Below, piece by piece: positions 1 to 11,945 of a stretch of 64,000 nucleotides of DNA. The translations under genes were made by a program, and so were the position numbers. Within the stretch, counting starts at the first letter, position 1, and each line of letters starts with the position of its first letter. The stretch spans positions 7,270,001 to 7,334,000 of the forward strand of contig NC_069131.1 in assembly GCF_026914265.1 (NCBI RefSeq), in the 5' to 3' direction. The notes under the pieces are model-generated. The model searched no databases, had not been told where the DNA came from, and was given only the letters and a program-made list of their open reading frames with translations. This DNA is from Mya arenaria. Lineage: Eukaryota; Mollusca; Bivalvia; Myida; Myidae.

Positions 1-208
1 TAGTAGTTTCTATAGTTTCCATTGTAGTATGGTGAACTTAATCAACCATTTTAAATTCTAATCTAATGATACTATTATGTACCGTTTTACATCAATTCAA
101 TGGTATTTAAAAGCTTAGCCCTAGGGTAAGGAAGTCAACATCTATATAAAGTATGATTCAATTAAGATACACAAGTACATCGAAACGAACAGCCTTGAAT
201 ATATCTAA
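1..208. other. AT-rich sequence, nothing recognised
   Basis: AT-rich DNA at the window edge with no open frame, repeat or splice pattern that I can support. Confidence 0.5.
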
Positions 209-639
209 AGATGCACTCTTACTCCCAGATAAGATTTACCACAATTAATAATGTTGTTTTAATATTCCTAAAAGGATGAATAAATTTCGAAAACAATGGT
301 TGTTTAACAACCATTGTTTTCGTAATTTATTCATCCTTTTTGGAATATTAAAACAACATTATTAATTGTATGAAGGATAACAAGTTTAATTTGAAAGAAA
401 TGTGCATAAAACCCGGTATTATTATTTAATGAGACTATAGTAGAGCACAGTCATTTTTTTAGCATTCACCCATCATTTAAAAAATGCACGTTCTGCTATT
501 AAATACACGCTTACAATCTTGTTATTAGTAATTTATGTTTTCCTTAAAGACATTATTTATTAAGTAGTTAAAGGTTTATCAGTCAAAATTGATGTTTGTT
601 ATACATGTGTATGTATTCATTTTGAATAAAAGTGTTAGT
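209..639 (+). mobile_element. TTAA-type MITE, family 1, copy 1
   Basis: Non-autonomous inverted-repeat element. The left end begins AGATGCACTCTTACTCCC after CTAA, and the right end closes on TTAA (640-643) with the complementary pattern (AGT.A.ACTCTTATTC on the other strand). TTAA targets are typical of piggyBac-like elements, so a piggyBac-derived MITE is inferred. Other copies lie at 16062-16419, 22164-22530, 32618-32987 and, truncated and reversed, from 36737. This copy is the longest because it carries an internal palindrome at 241-369. It has no coding capacity. Confidence 0.7.
241..369. repeat. Long palindrome inside the MITE
   Basis: Left arm 241-303 and right arm 307-369 are reverse complements over 63 nt with only two mismatches, separated by 3 nt. 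The left arm matches the normal MITE interior (compare 32640-32710). The right arm is therefore an inverted copy of adjacent sequence, as a template-switch or fold-back event would give. Confidence 0.85.
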
Positions 640-1964
640 TTAAGCTATTTGAAACAAGTTGATCTTTCTGTAGTAAAGTTTATTAATTTTTTTTTACAAC
701 GATTGTGAAACAAGTTATTACAACATTATTTTATCACTCTCGTTGGCACAATGTTTCGGGACAGTGTGGTCTTGTGTTGTGGGGGAAACCGAAGATTCCG
801 GAGGAAATCCTCTTGTCCAGCTAGGTGACAACCAAGAAAATTGCTTTTTAATTTAAGCAAATTAAACTGCATACAACCAACCATAAAACACGAGATTAGA
901 CACACTGTAGAGAAAAAATCAAATGCGGCTTCACACACATTCTACTGAAAGAGTGCCTAATTTTATTACAAATATTACAAACTTGACACGGAGAGGGGAA
1001 GATCTTGTTTGATTGTATTAGTTATTATTGGCCGCAGCCTTGTTCAAGGGCAATCGAATACACCTTTATAATCATATCAGATCGCATTTCAATACCCTCC
1101 GTAGATATCAAAAGTCAATATTGTCATAAAATCACGGTTTCCCTATTGTATATCCTTTTGAAAGTCATGTTTTGATTAAAGTTTAACTAATTGAAAAAGC
1201 ATAAAAACAGAAAAACTGGGACGCAACAAACAAATGATCGTATTGTTAAAATGTAATGACTCATGTAATTGGAACACTGCGGAATTCAGGAGCTGTTTGT
1301 TTTGATGCTACTGGATAGAACGGTTTTCATTTGAATCTTTATGCTGGCTGCGTGTTGTAATAATTGTCAGTACTTTCTTAAAAGTTACGGAGTGTAAATT
1401 TAAATGAAATTAAATGAAATCTGATCACGTCGATTGGACACTGGCACGCCTGCTGTAACAGTTTTAACAGTGTTCTGTTGCGAAAACTAAAGCATATTCG
1501 TGCAAAATTTTCAAGCTCAGCTTTGCGTGCGTCCACGCTACTTTAAGGGTGGATGTTTCAAATGTAACAATGGATAAAACTATTTGAAGAATTTTTAGAA
1601 ATATTCAACAATTATTTCGTCTTTAACCAGAAAAAGGAAAATACAAGAATATACACCCGGAGTAACTCTACAGTGCTTTACGACAGAACATGTTCATTAA
1701 AGACAATATGTAAGTTAATGTGTTGTTTTGTGCTGCTTTGTATAAAAATTACAATTTAGTTAATTTCATATTGAAATGGCGAAGGATATATAGATATGCT
1801 TTGGTAAAAAGTCATTTTATTTTTATGCTTTTTTCTTCAAATTTTGTCCCAAATGTTGGGCATTGACGGTATCAGGCTCAATGCGGCTGCCATTTTTGCT
1901 AAGTTATTTCAAATTCTGTCTTCTGTTGAAGAGTTATGGAGTTCCTTAGCATTATTGAGTTAAC
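640..1964. other. Non-coding stretch with a SINE-like fragment
   Basis: No gene recognised. About 725-850 contains a diverged repeat (GTGTGGTCTTG, then a run of G with AAACCG, then CCGGAGGAAATCC) that reappears reversed at about 12935-13110. The rest is AT-rich with no supported feature. Confidence 0.4.
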
Positions 1965-2225
1965 TAAGCAATAGCTAGATGACATGAAGTAGCATTTTAT
2001 TGATTAAGAATGGGCGGAGTGAGCGAAGCGATATCATCATCATCATCATCAAGTTTTCCAGCTGTCTTAAGATATCACCTCATTGGCTGATACAAACGGG
2101 GAGTTTGTATCGGATGAGTGGCAGTAGGAGCACCTTTAGACACGCGCGAAAGTTGAAATCTAATGTTTAAGCAAAATACTTAATGTTTGAAATCTTTCCT
2201 TGGCTGAAAAAGTAAGTTGTATTCT
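1965..2225 (+). repeat. Dispersed repeat family B, copy 1
   Basis: Contains AATGGGCGGAGTGAGCG, then TATCGGATGAGTGGCAGTA, CGCGAAAGTTG and AAGTTGTATTCTA in the same order and spacing as 11671-11945. A shorter copy sits at about 4773-4885. No coding content. Its transposon class is not clear. Confidence 0.6.
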
Positions 2226-4772
2226 AGAATAATATCTGTTGTTTTTTTGTGGTTTACATCTCCCTGTGGTTGTACTACCCCGCTTGTGTCGTTGAACAGT
2301 TTGTTTTCGCTTCACTTATTGTCATCCGCCTGGTAAGGTTAATGTTCCAAAAATGGCTTGATTTGGTACAATAAGACAAAAGTGGACCGGTCCAATACAC
2401 CCAACTTCAAATAAATTGATTATTATACCGATCATAAAGTGTGTCGAGACCCAAATTTGAATCAATCAGCTCTGTCGCCTCTGGCAGTTCAATGGTCAGT
2501 TAGATTATAAAATGTGTCAACGTATATGAACGTTCAGAATGCGACGTGCGTTAACGTAACGATGTAACGCTATATACATGGACGTAGCTCCGTAAATCCC
2601 CATCGTGCAAGCGGGAGAACACATGGGGTTGGGTGTGTGTGTGTGGGGGGGGGGGGGGGGTAACCACATAGTTCACCAATACAAGTTTAAACTCTGATTT
2701 ACCAAACTAAATGTACTACTTACTTGAAAATTACTACTATCACGTCATAACACTCAACTTCGAACTGTTAATTAAACAATAGTTTAATCCTAACATAATC
2801 ATACTGACTAAACAATTATATAACATATACATTTTTCTTGTTCGACCCTTTTGAAATACAGCATACGTTAAGCAATCACCGTGAGTGCTCGTTTTAACGT
2901 CACCTAGTGACAGGCGAGCTACGCGCGTGTGCAGTATTGATTAATTATTGTTGAATTATACGGCGATTATATGTGAATACACCGATCAATATTCGATTTT
3001 ATGACAACTAATTAATTTATTATACTATACTGTGTCCACAAAAGTGAAAACGCACGTATTCGTTCAAATGTCAGTATGTATTCGGTTGTGTTCTATTGGG
3101 CGTATGCAATAAATGCGGATTAACAACGGATTAACAACTTAAAAGGTACCGGATGCTGAGGGGTTTACATTAAAGTTTTGTTTATTTGCATTAAATATTT
3201 CATTTATTTGATTTTGTACGTGTACAAACATGCTTGCTATGTAGGAGGAGTGGTTGTGTGTATGTCCGGTGGCTGCTGGGATCCGTGTGATAATGTCCGC
3301 ACATTGAGTGAAACATTTAGAAAACCATTGTATGTTTAAAAGTGCAAGTCTCTTAGTTATGTAAATTGCACCTGTAACATGAAGTCTGATACTAATTGAT
3401 AACTGTAGCATGAGGAAATATTATATACCATTTACAATGTGAAGAGCAAGTGTAAGTGGATTTCCACAAGGAGGGACCGTTTCCGTCACAATGTGAAGAC
3501 GGTTCGAGCACCTGTTGAGTCTGATCAAGAAATTCATTTCTTGTCCATTTTTTCCTTGGTAAAATCCTTTTTATTTGGAAAAGATAAAAGACGAATTCAC
3601 TTGATTTTCATTTTCACTCGATTAACACCGATGCATACCAATGATGTCGCTTGTTGTGAATTTGATAACTTCAGTACATGAATGTATTGACTTCCAATAT
3701 TCAATAATAAAAACATGAATATTGAGTGTTAGCAATCACATTAAGACTTTCAAGTTTTCTTACTATTAATTAAGTACTACCAGATGTGTTCGAGTAAATT
3801 GTGGTATATAACAAACGGACCCAAACCACAGTGAAAGTACACCCAGAATGTATGACTTTCTTTATGCTAATCGGTTAATACCAAATAGGTCACTTACATA
3901 AAAATGCATGAACTATATCTAGATATATTGTAGATGCACGTATAAACATATAATACTCATATAAATATAGAACATTTGTTTCAACGGTTCGCAAACTGAC
4001 ATGCTTAAGGCCTATGGGTCAGTGCTATGTTTCGGTCAGACCGCACTCTTGGGTGTGCATGAAAGTTCTCTGATAGCTCTTCGCTCACATCTGCACGACT
4101 ACAGACCGCATCTCGTGTCAGCCAACTTCCCACGTACTGGCACATACAGAATTGCCATTACCAGCTTTTTCATCTTTCGCGATCGCTGACTTTATAACCT
4201 CTAGATAGCTTGTTAACGCTGATATTAAAGATTCAAGAAGTTTTTAAGTGCTTAAGGAAATCATAGTTGACAATACTTGTTTCAATTAATGAGCGCTAAT
4301 TACTTGAGATGGTGGTTTATAAGAAAACCGCGTGGTTTGAAATCACATCTCGCGCGTAACGAGATTTGAGGAACAAGTCTATCTGGCTGCTGGTATTTTT
4401 TATTCAGTTCTGCTATTCGTAGAGAGGCGTGCAGTTGTGATCAAATATAAGAGATCAGTAGAAGCCGGACTATCACCTAGGAAACAGTTGGGGTGAATCT
4501 TGGATATTACATTTGAAATATTCGAATAATAGGTATGGAGTTGATTTAATTAATGATAAAAGCAGGCACTAGATCTGTAAAACTCTTATATTAACAACAT
4601 TCAAGAACGTATGTAGTAAGTTTAAATACATCGGATTATTTTAAAGAAGTAGCATTGTATCGAACAGACCTATTTCATAATGGATGCACACTATGATTAA
4701 CATTAACTGATATTACTACATATGCAAATTCACATATTGACGTGTATATTTTAAATTATAGTCAGTGTTATT
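2226..4772. other. Non-coding stretch
   Basis: AT-rich, with short open frames but none with convincing coding character or splice support. A GT tract running into a G run is at about 2631-2660. I see no gene, RNA or element I can support. Confidence 0.4.
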
Positions 4773-4885
4773 TATGTAATAGTAAGACGACATGAAATAA
4801 AATCTTAATGATTAAGAATGGGCGGAGGGAGCGTAGCGAACTGACTTACAATCCCATTGGCTGACACATTGTCAACGCATAATCG
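4773..4885 (+). repeat. Dispersed repeat family B, partial copy
   Basis: Shares GATTAAGAATGGGCGGAG and the following CATTGGCTGA block with the copies at 1965 and 11671. The 3' half of the repeat is missing. The following 550 bases (4886-5437) are AT-rich with nothing recognised. Confidence 0.5.
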
Positions 4886-5437
4886 GACGTTGGTATTACA
4901 TTATTACTATATTGCCTAATACATACTCAATGTTTACTATTGTAGTATAATTGCAACAGGCGACACTTATTTTTTTGCAAAATATTATTTTATTTGCTCT
5001 TTATTTCCTTTGATCGAGATACATATATTAAATAACATAATAAATGCTAGTGCTAACAAATAAAAGAAAAAAAAATGTCATGATAAATGCATGTGAAAAT
5101 AAACTAATGATATGCTCAGATGTACATTTGCAAACAGAAGGATAACACAATATAGCAAAGCAATGCATTTGAATAGGTTTATGTCAAAAGAAAGAGAAAC
5201 AAATTTTCCAACATAATTACAAATCAAAGGAGGTGAAAAAAGAACGTGTTCTTATTGCATGTGTATCGACATTATCTTTAAAGCAAACAATTTATTACAT
5301 ACGTATGCGATAAAAAATAAATAAAAAATACAATTAATATCATTACAATCACAAAATCACTATATTTGTCATTCGAAATCTTACTAAATTATGTTAACAT
5401 GCTAGTTGAAATTGAAATGCATTTTCAAAATAGTTAA

Positions 5438-5734
5438 TCATTTGTAGACAAAGTGTATTGCTATTCTCAAGAAATGTTTGTGCACTTCCTTATCTTTGAA
5501 AGCTAAATGTCTTTTGCCAATCAAATATTGCAACTTAGCCTCCTCATTACCAAACGAAATCAACGGACATTGCAAGTTGCTAACTTTCTTAGAGATTAGC
5601 GGGAAAGGCACCGTGAATGTCTTAATATTAGCCAGTGTGCATGCGCCCGGCATGCCGACATATTCGTTTAAAAGACAAAACATATGCTCGAAAACTTGCT
5701 TGGTAGCCAGTTCGCATGCGTGATTTACTATCAT
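5438..5734 (-). CDS. Possible small unknown ORF or exon, 98 aa
   Basis: An open frame of 98 codons starts with ATG and stands out from its AT-rich flanks by a more balanced base composition and mixed amino-acid use (four Cys, several charged residues). It has no obvious signal peptide, transmembrane segment or family motif that I recognise. No splice partner was found, and an 81-codon frame is open on the opposite strand over the same bases, which weakens the case. Function unknown; it may be an orphan gene, an exon of an unseen gene, or chance. Confidence 0.25.
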   Translation of the reverse strand: MIVNHACELATKQVFEHMFCLLNEYVGMPGACTLANIKTFTVPFPLISKKVSNLQCPLISFGNEEAKLQYLIGKRHLAFKDKEVHKHFLRIAIHFVYK

Positions 5735-7260
5735 TCACTTATAAAACAAAAACATGACTAAACTGAAATTTTGATCTTTGTTTCGTTTCTAAGTGGAAAT
5801 TTGGAGGTTAAAATCTGCATAATGGATTTTTATTGTTTGAGCTCTTCTAAATGATTATATGTAAATCCGTCCAACTATCTCATTGGCGGAGGGAGCCTGA
5901 ATGCTACTGCATTATGTTTGCAATAGTAGAGATTGCTGCTTGTAACAGGAAATTTCAATAAAAACAAACATATTGTTTAATTGTCCAGCTTGTACTTGAT
6001 ATATAGCATTAAGCCTGGTGAACTTGATTCAACTTGATGGCCACAATGATAACTATAAGTGTAACAATCAAGCAACAAAAGGATCACTTGAAAACCTACT
6101 TGACTATTACCATACACTCGTGTGAAAAGGTCGCATCCGTGAATCATACTTATTTAAATAGAAAATGTAACTGTATTAAGAACTTTATCTCAAACTGCAC
6201 AGTTTAGACGTTGTTGCCATTAATTGTTTATCGATAATTGATCTTGATCTGATAAATGGCAGTTGGCATCGGTACTGAATAATGATAAGTGATACTTTAC
6301 TCACTTGTTGCTTATGAAAACAAGGCAATATTAAACTTTGTATCGCGAACACAAAGCTCTGTGTTTGTTGATTCTGTGTTTGTTGTTTAACTAAAAAAAC
6401 GATAAAGGCATTAATAGAGCATCTTAGTGAACATGTTCTAGTTAGTGAAGAATGCTTCAATGTTCTCGCTCATGTTTTAACACCAACACCAGTTTTCCCG
6501 ATAATGAATCTTAAAACACTAATTATATCATTAATTTACTCTATGATATCAAAATTGCAAAACGAAATACAGTATTTTGGTTTTAGTGGGGGCGAACCCA
6601 CGCCGGTAATATAAAGAAAAAAACACACACTAACAACGACGCATTAACCTCAAGGCCACCAATTGCGGATATTTTGACCTCTAAACAATACATTGATAAC
6701 ATCACATGGTATTTTCAATCAATTAATCACGCAACAACAAGACCACAATGAAGTGACTAATTCCGCTGTTGCTGCTTATGAAAACTGTGGTCTTCAATGA
6801 CGATAGTTGAGGAAATTAATATCAGCTCTTGGTATCCTAGTTTTAACACTCTTAAATAATGTCCACATTTTATTTCGTCCTACTAAATAGTGCACTTTTC
6901 AAACACATGAGCGAGTACTTTTAAAGAAACCAAAAAATGTTTAAAGTACACCAAATGTTTGAACAAAAAGAAAAAGGTCAAAGTCAAAAATGCAAACGAA
7001 TACATTTGACGAACAATGGAGGCTGTTTCAAATATTCGTTGTAAAAAAATAAAAAAATAAATGTTGAAAATGGTCGCTAAGAAGCTTTTTGAATATAGCA
7101 CATGTACATATCTAAAGTTTGAGGGATGAGCTGGAAACGTACAAATTGTCAAAAGAGGTTTAGATTTAATCAAGAGTTTTGAGCGGTCATCAGCACCATC
7201 AAAACCTTTCTTGATCCCTAAATATAAACTTCGATTATCTAATATTCATTTTGTATTTTC
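5735..7260. other. Upstream region / probable 5' intron of the GPCR gene
   Basis: No coding region recognised. A splice-acceptor pattern (TTGTATTTTCAG) ends at 7262, 31 bases before the GPCR start codon. At least part of this stretch is therefore probably intron separating an unseen 5' UTR exon from the coding exon. Confidence 0.4.
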
Positions 7261-7293
7261 AGTTGAAGTACCCGCGTTAGATAAATAACAACG

Positions 7294-8646
7294 GTGGCAA
7301 ACATGACGACCTCGCTGCTGAACTTGTCTGACGTCACAAGTACAAAAGTGACGTCATTTATTTCAACGACGTCATCAATGGCACCAAACCTCACTGTTTT
7401 GAGTGAGGACGAAAAATACGAGATTCTCGTCGAATATAACAATGAAAAGGCGACATTATATATCCCAGTCATAGCTTATATGCTGATTTTGACAGTTGTT
7501 GGAACATTTGGGAACATTCTAGTCTGTGTCGTGTACTGCTGTAAACCAACAAAAACGTCGTCTCATTTCTTTATCATGGCGCTTGCTGTGCTCGATCTCC
7601 TCACGTGCGTGATCGGAATGCCAACGGAAATTACCGATCTCAGATATCCCTACATGTTTTATGCTTCCGCCGCCTGCAAACTGCTCCGCTTTGTCGAATC
7701 CGTGACAACAATGGGATCGTCTATTATTCTAATCTCCGTTGCAGTTGACAGGTACCTTCGGATTTGTAAGCTGGGGAGGCAGATTTCTGTCACTGCGGCC
7801 AAGCGGATAAGCGTGGCGGCCATGGTTGTCGGCGTTTTGTTGTCATGGCCGGCGTGCTTTATATTTGGACGCTCAACTGAAAAACTCGAACCGGGCATTT
7901 ATGGCGTTGATTGTTCAACTGACGACTCAATGCGTAATACACACTATCCAAGTTTGTACTACGGTTTTTTGGGACTACTTTTTGTCTGCTGCATAACATT
8001 TTTTGCTGTTGTGTATGTACAAATCGGTCTCAAAATCTGGAAACAAAAGCGCGCCAGGGTTGGGCAGAGAATGAATCGTGATTCTGGCTTCTCGTCTGGT
8101 AAACAGAGGAAGTTCAGCGCGAGCTCCACACGCGACAGTGTGGGGATGGAACAGAACGGAAATGTGCCTGAAGAAAATAACAAGAAGCTCGAACCTCCCA
8201 TTGATAATGCTTCCGACCCAATCAGCACTGACATGTCTTCCGATCAAGTGAACGAATCATTGTCGAAGAAGAAATGTATCTCTGATAAACGGATTTCAGA
8301 AGTGTCGTCTGCTAACTCGAAATCAAATGATGTTCTGAAAAAGCGGACAATCAAGGTCACGCGGACGACTGTTGTATTGTTCGCTGTAACTGTCGCTTAT
8401 GTCATAAGCTATTTACCATTCTTAATTCTTATGGTATTGCGCAGTGTCAAGAAAGACTTCGAGGACAGTTTGTCTCCTACACAAGAAGTGGTGTTTAAAT
8501 TTTGTGTTAAATCCTACTTCATAAACAACGCAATAAATCCAGTCATATACAGTTACTTGAACCTTAACTTCCGTAAGGACGCCAAGAATATGATCAGGCG
8601 GATTGTTGGCGCATGTTGTTGTTGCAGACGACAGCAGCAGGATTGA
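7294..8646 (+). CDS. Class A (rhodopsin-like) G-protein-coupled receptor, single coding exon
   Basis: Complete 450-aa seven-helix receptor, expected at the plasma membrane. The N-terminal tail (1-53) is Ser/Thr-rich with N-glycosylation sequons at N3, N10 and N32. TM1 is about 54-82 (GN at 73-74), TM2 about 90-112 (LAVLD with D101), TM3 about 125-158 with disulfide Cys128 and DRY at 152-154, and TM4 about 170-191 with W185. Cys207 is the likely ECL2 partner. TM5 is about 219-246; ICL3 is long (about 110 aa), Ser/Lys-rich and polar. TM6 is about 357-383 and TM7 ends in NPVIY (415-419). Four Cys at 441-444 are likely palmitoylated. The usual CWxP of TM6 reads SYLP here, so the toggle tryptophan is a tyrosine. 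The pattern fits the expanded peptide/amine-like orphan receptors of molluscs, but I cannot assign a ligand. The start follows a splice acceptor at 7262 and has a fair Kozak context. Confidence 0.95.
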   Translation: MANMTTSLLNLSDVTSTKVTSFISTTSSMAPNLTVLSEDEKYEILVEYNNEKATLYIPVIAYMLILTVVGTFGNILVCVVYCCKPTKTSSHFFIMALAVLDLLTCVIGMPTEITDLRYPYMFYASAACKLLRFVESVTTMGSSIILISVAVDRYLRICKLGRQISVTAAKRISVAAMVVGVLLSWPACFIFGRSTEKLEPGIYGVDCSTDDSMRNTHYPSLYYGFLGLLFVCCITFFAVVYVQIGLKIWKQKRARVGQRMNRDSGFSSGKQRKFSASSTRDSVGMEQNGNVPEENNKKLEPPIDNASDPISTDMSSDQVNESLSKKKCISDKRISEVSSANSKSNDVLKKRTIKVTRTTVVLFAVTVAYVISYLPFLILMVLRSVKKDFEDSLSPTQEVVFKFCVKSYFINNAINPVIYSYLNLNFRKDAKNMIRRIVGACCCCRRQQQD

Positions 8647-9032
8647 CTATATGGAAACAGACGACAGGAAAAGCGCTATTTGAAGGTCTCCTTCCAAGAG
8701 AGTGGGCACAGCTAGAGACACAGAGTGCACGTGTTAGGTGCAATACAGACTATCATTTCCGAAATGCACTTAAAACAATTGAAATCCTAGACCTATTATT
8801 TAAGATGTAATTATTAGTTTAAGAGCACTTAGAGTACATATTGTGCTCTGTTTTTATTATTTTGTAAGTTGTCGCCGTTATTCCTACTATTCCATTGTCA
8901 GTATTTGGTCATTGTGTGTATATTTCGACTAAATATATGAAATGAATAAAACGCAAAAACAACTTCGTAGTTCAGAAGTTTGCACCGATATTTTATCAAT
9001 ACGAATGTAAATACTAGTTACATTGAAATAAA
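8647..9032 (+). promoter_or_regulatory. GPCR 3' UTR with poly(A) signals
   Basis: AATAAA hexamers at 8945-8950 and 9027-9032 lie 300-390 bases after the stop codon, in AT-rich sequence. Either could direct 3'-end formation of the receptor mRNA. From there to 9479 I see nothing else. Confidence 0.5.
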
Positions 9033-9479
9033 CTTATGTTGAACACACACTAACAAGTTGACCGCCCTTAAACGTTAGTTTTCATTCCAGTACAATTATT
9101 CAAAACATGTTTGTTTGATTTTCGAATATGTTTTTCATTTGAGTTGCCATCACGTGGAAGGAAAGTCTATAGGAAGCACTTGAATAATCTGTGTTCTTAT
9201 TGCCGGTTTTAAAGTACGTGGCTAAGAGAATCATACTGTTCAGTAATCATCTTTAGAACGCCCATATTGTTTAAATGAAAATATGATAAAATAATATATT
9301 CAAGAGACACACTACCTCTTCAAATAGGTATAGTTTAAAATAATAGAGCCCATATTCAATAACTGAAATGTAGATTGGTCTGTCCGATTGTGCAATGTTA
9401 TATCAAATGCGGGAAATGAACAAAACATTGATAGCTACTGTATATAAAGTAAGAATACAAAACTTCGGTTAATGAATAT

Positions 9480-11215
9480 TATTGTTGGACCTACAGACAA
9501 GTGTGAACTGGACCTACACACAGGTGTGAACTGGAACTACAGACAGGTGTGAACTGGACCTACAGACAGGTGTGAACTTGACCTACAGATTGGTGTGAAC
9601 TGGACCTACAGACAGGTGTTTACTAGAACTACAGACAGGTGTGAACTGGACCTACAGACAAGTGTGAACTGGACCTACAGACAGGTGTTAACTAGACCTA
9701 CAACCAGGTGTGAACTGGACCTACAGACAGGTGTTAACTGGACCTACATGCATGTTTGAACTGAACCTACAGGCAGGTGTTATCTAGACCTACAGACAGG
9801 TGTGAACTGGACCTACGGACAGGTGTTAGCTAGACCTGCAGACAGGTGTGAACTGGACATATGGACAGGTGTTATCTAGGCCTACAGACAGGTGTGAACT
9901 GGATCTACGGACAGCTGTTATCTAGGCCTACAGACAGGTGTGAACTGGACATACAGACAAGTGTGAACTTGACCTACGGACAGGTGTTATCTAGACCTTA
10001 AGACAGCTGTGAACTGGACATACGGACAGGTGTTATCTAGACCTTAAGACAGCTGTGAACTGGATCTACGGACAGGTGTTATCTAGACCTTAAGACAGCT
10101 GTGAACTGGATCTACGGACAGGTGTTATCTAGACCTTAAGACAGCTGTGAACTGGATCTACGGACAGGTGTTATCTAGACCTTAAGACAGCTGTGAACTG
10201 GATCTACGGACAGGTGTTATCTAGACCTTAAGACAGCTGTGAACTGGATCTACGGACAGGTGTTATCTAGACCTTAAGACAGCTGTGAACTGGATCTACG
10301 GACAGGTGTTATCTAGACCTTAAGACAGCTGTGAACTGGATCTACGGACAGGTGTTATCTAGACCTTAAGACAGCTGTGAACTGGATCTACGGACAGGTG
10401 TTATCTAGACCTTAAGACAGCTGTGAACTGGATCTACGGACAGGTGTTATCTAGACCTTAAGACAGCTGTGAACTGGATCTACGGACAGGTGTTATCTAG
10501 ACCTTAAGACAGCTGTGAACTGGATCTACGGACAGCTGTTATCTAGACCTACTGACAGGTGTGAACTGGACATACAGACAGCTGTTATCTAGACCTACTG
10601 ACATGTGTGAACTGGACATACAGACAGCTGTGAACTGGATCTACGGACAGCTGTTATCTAGACCTACTGACAGGTGTGAACTGGACATACGGACAGCTGT
10701 TATCTAGACCTACTGACAGGTGTGAACTGGACATACGGACAGGTGTTATCTAGACCTACAGACAGGTGTGAACTGGACCTACGGACAGCTGTTATCTAGA
10801 CCTACTGACAGGTGTGAACTGGACATACGGACAGGTGTTATCTAGACCTACAGACAGGTGTGAACTGGACATACAGACAGGTGTGAACTGGATCTACGGA
10901 CAGCTGTTATCTAGACCTACTGACAGGTGTGAACTGGACATACAGACAGCTGTGAACTTGACCTATAGATTGGTGTGAACTTTACCTACAGACAGGTGGG
11001 AACTTGACCTACAGATTGGTGTGAACGTTTCCTACAGACAGGTGTTTACTGGACCTACATGCATGTTTGAATTGAACCTACAGGCAGGTGTTATCTAGAC
11101 CTACAGACAGGTGTGAACTTGACCTATGGACAGGTGTTAACTAGACCTACAGACCGGTGTTAACTAGACCTGCATGCAGGTGTGAACTGCACCTACATGC
11201 AGGTGTGCACATGCC
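9480..11215. repeat. Minisatellite of ~23 bp with a 46-bp higher-order core
   Basis: About 75 diverged monomers of roughly 23 bp (GACCTACAGACAGGTGTGAA-type). From about 10005 to 10530 the array is homogenised into a 46-bp dimer (one monomer with CAGGTG, the next with CAGCTG) repeated about 11 times nearly without change. Edges are more diverged than the core, the classic pattern of unequal exchange. No long frame spans it. Confidence 0.95.
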
Positions 11216-11670
11216 GCATGTAGCCTACATGTGGTTCGAAACAATTATTTTTGCAGTATGGGCATGCAACATATTGGAAGATGATTCTTTGACGTCACTC
11301 GGGCTAACCAGGAACATTGACGTAGCGTTATCAGGTCGTTAAGTGAACAGAATGCTTAACAACATTTATGAAATCCAATACTTCCGCAGATATTATTTCG
11401 ATATTAATACACTCTAGACATGATGTCTGCATGATATATAATATGGGTTTTGCAGTACGGTACATATTCGATGCAAGTTTGTTTTGCACCAAAATAACCT
11501 CATCATTTTAGTACCAATAGGCAAAAGAATTATATGGCTATAAATGCAACTTAAGAGTTTGGTTCGTTCATATTTTCAAAGTGAATACAAATCTTGAACA
11601 TTTAACTTTTCTAAATACCTAATTTTTCCTTACACAATCCAAATAAAGTTTAGACACTATTGCGCTTTGT
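11216..11670. other. Non-coding spacer
   Basis: AT-rich flank of the minisatellite. No gene or element recognised. Confidence 0.4.
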
Positions 11671-11945
11671 AATAGTTAGATGACGTGAAGTGAATTCTTA
11701 AAAATGGGCGGAGTGAGCGTACTGATCGAGCCTTTCTTTAACATTAAGATATTACTTCACGTCATGTAACCGACTAAGAATCAACCTCATTGTCTCACAT
11801 ATTGTCGACGCAGGGATTGTGTATCGGATGAGTGGCAGTAAGCGAACCTTTAAACACCCGCGAAAGTTGCAAATCTAAATGAGTAAGCTTTGTAATAAAT
11901 GGTTTGCCATTTCATTGCCTGAAAAATTTAAGTTGTATTCTAATA
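11671..11945 (+). repeat. Dispersed repeat family B, copy 3
   Basis: Begins with AATAGTTAGATGACGTGAAG and carries the blocks of family B in order (AATGGGCGGAGTGAGCG, TATCGGATGAGTGGCAGTA, CGCGAAAGTTG, AAGTTGTATTCTAA). It also has an extra copy of TTCACGTCAT, reverse-complementary to its own left part. Confidence 0.6.

Noticed and set aside
9480-11215. CRISPR-like array
   Set aside because: Repeats are contiguous without unique spacers, in a clearly eukaryotic context.
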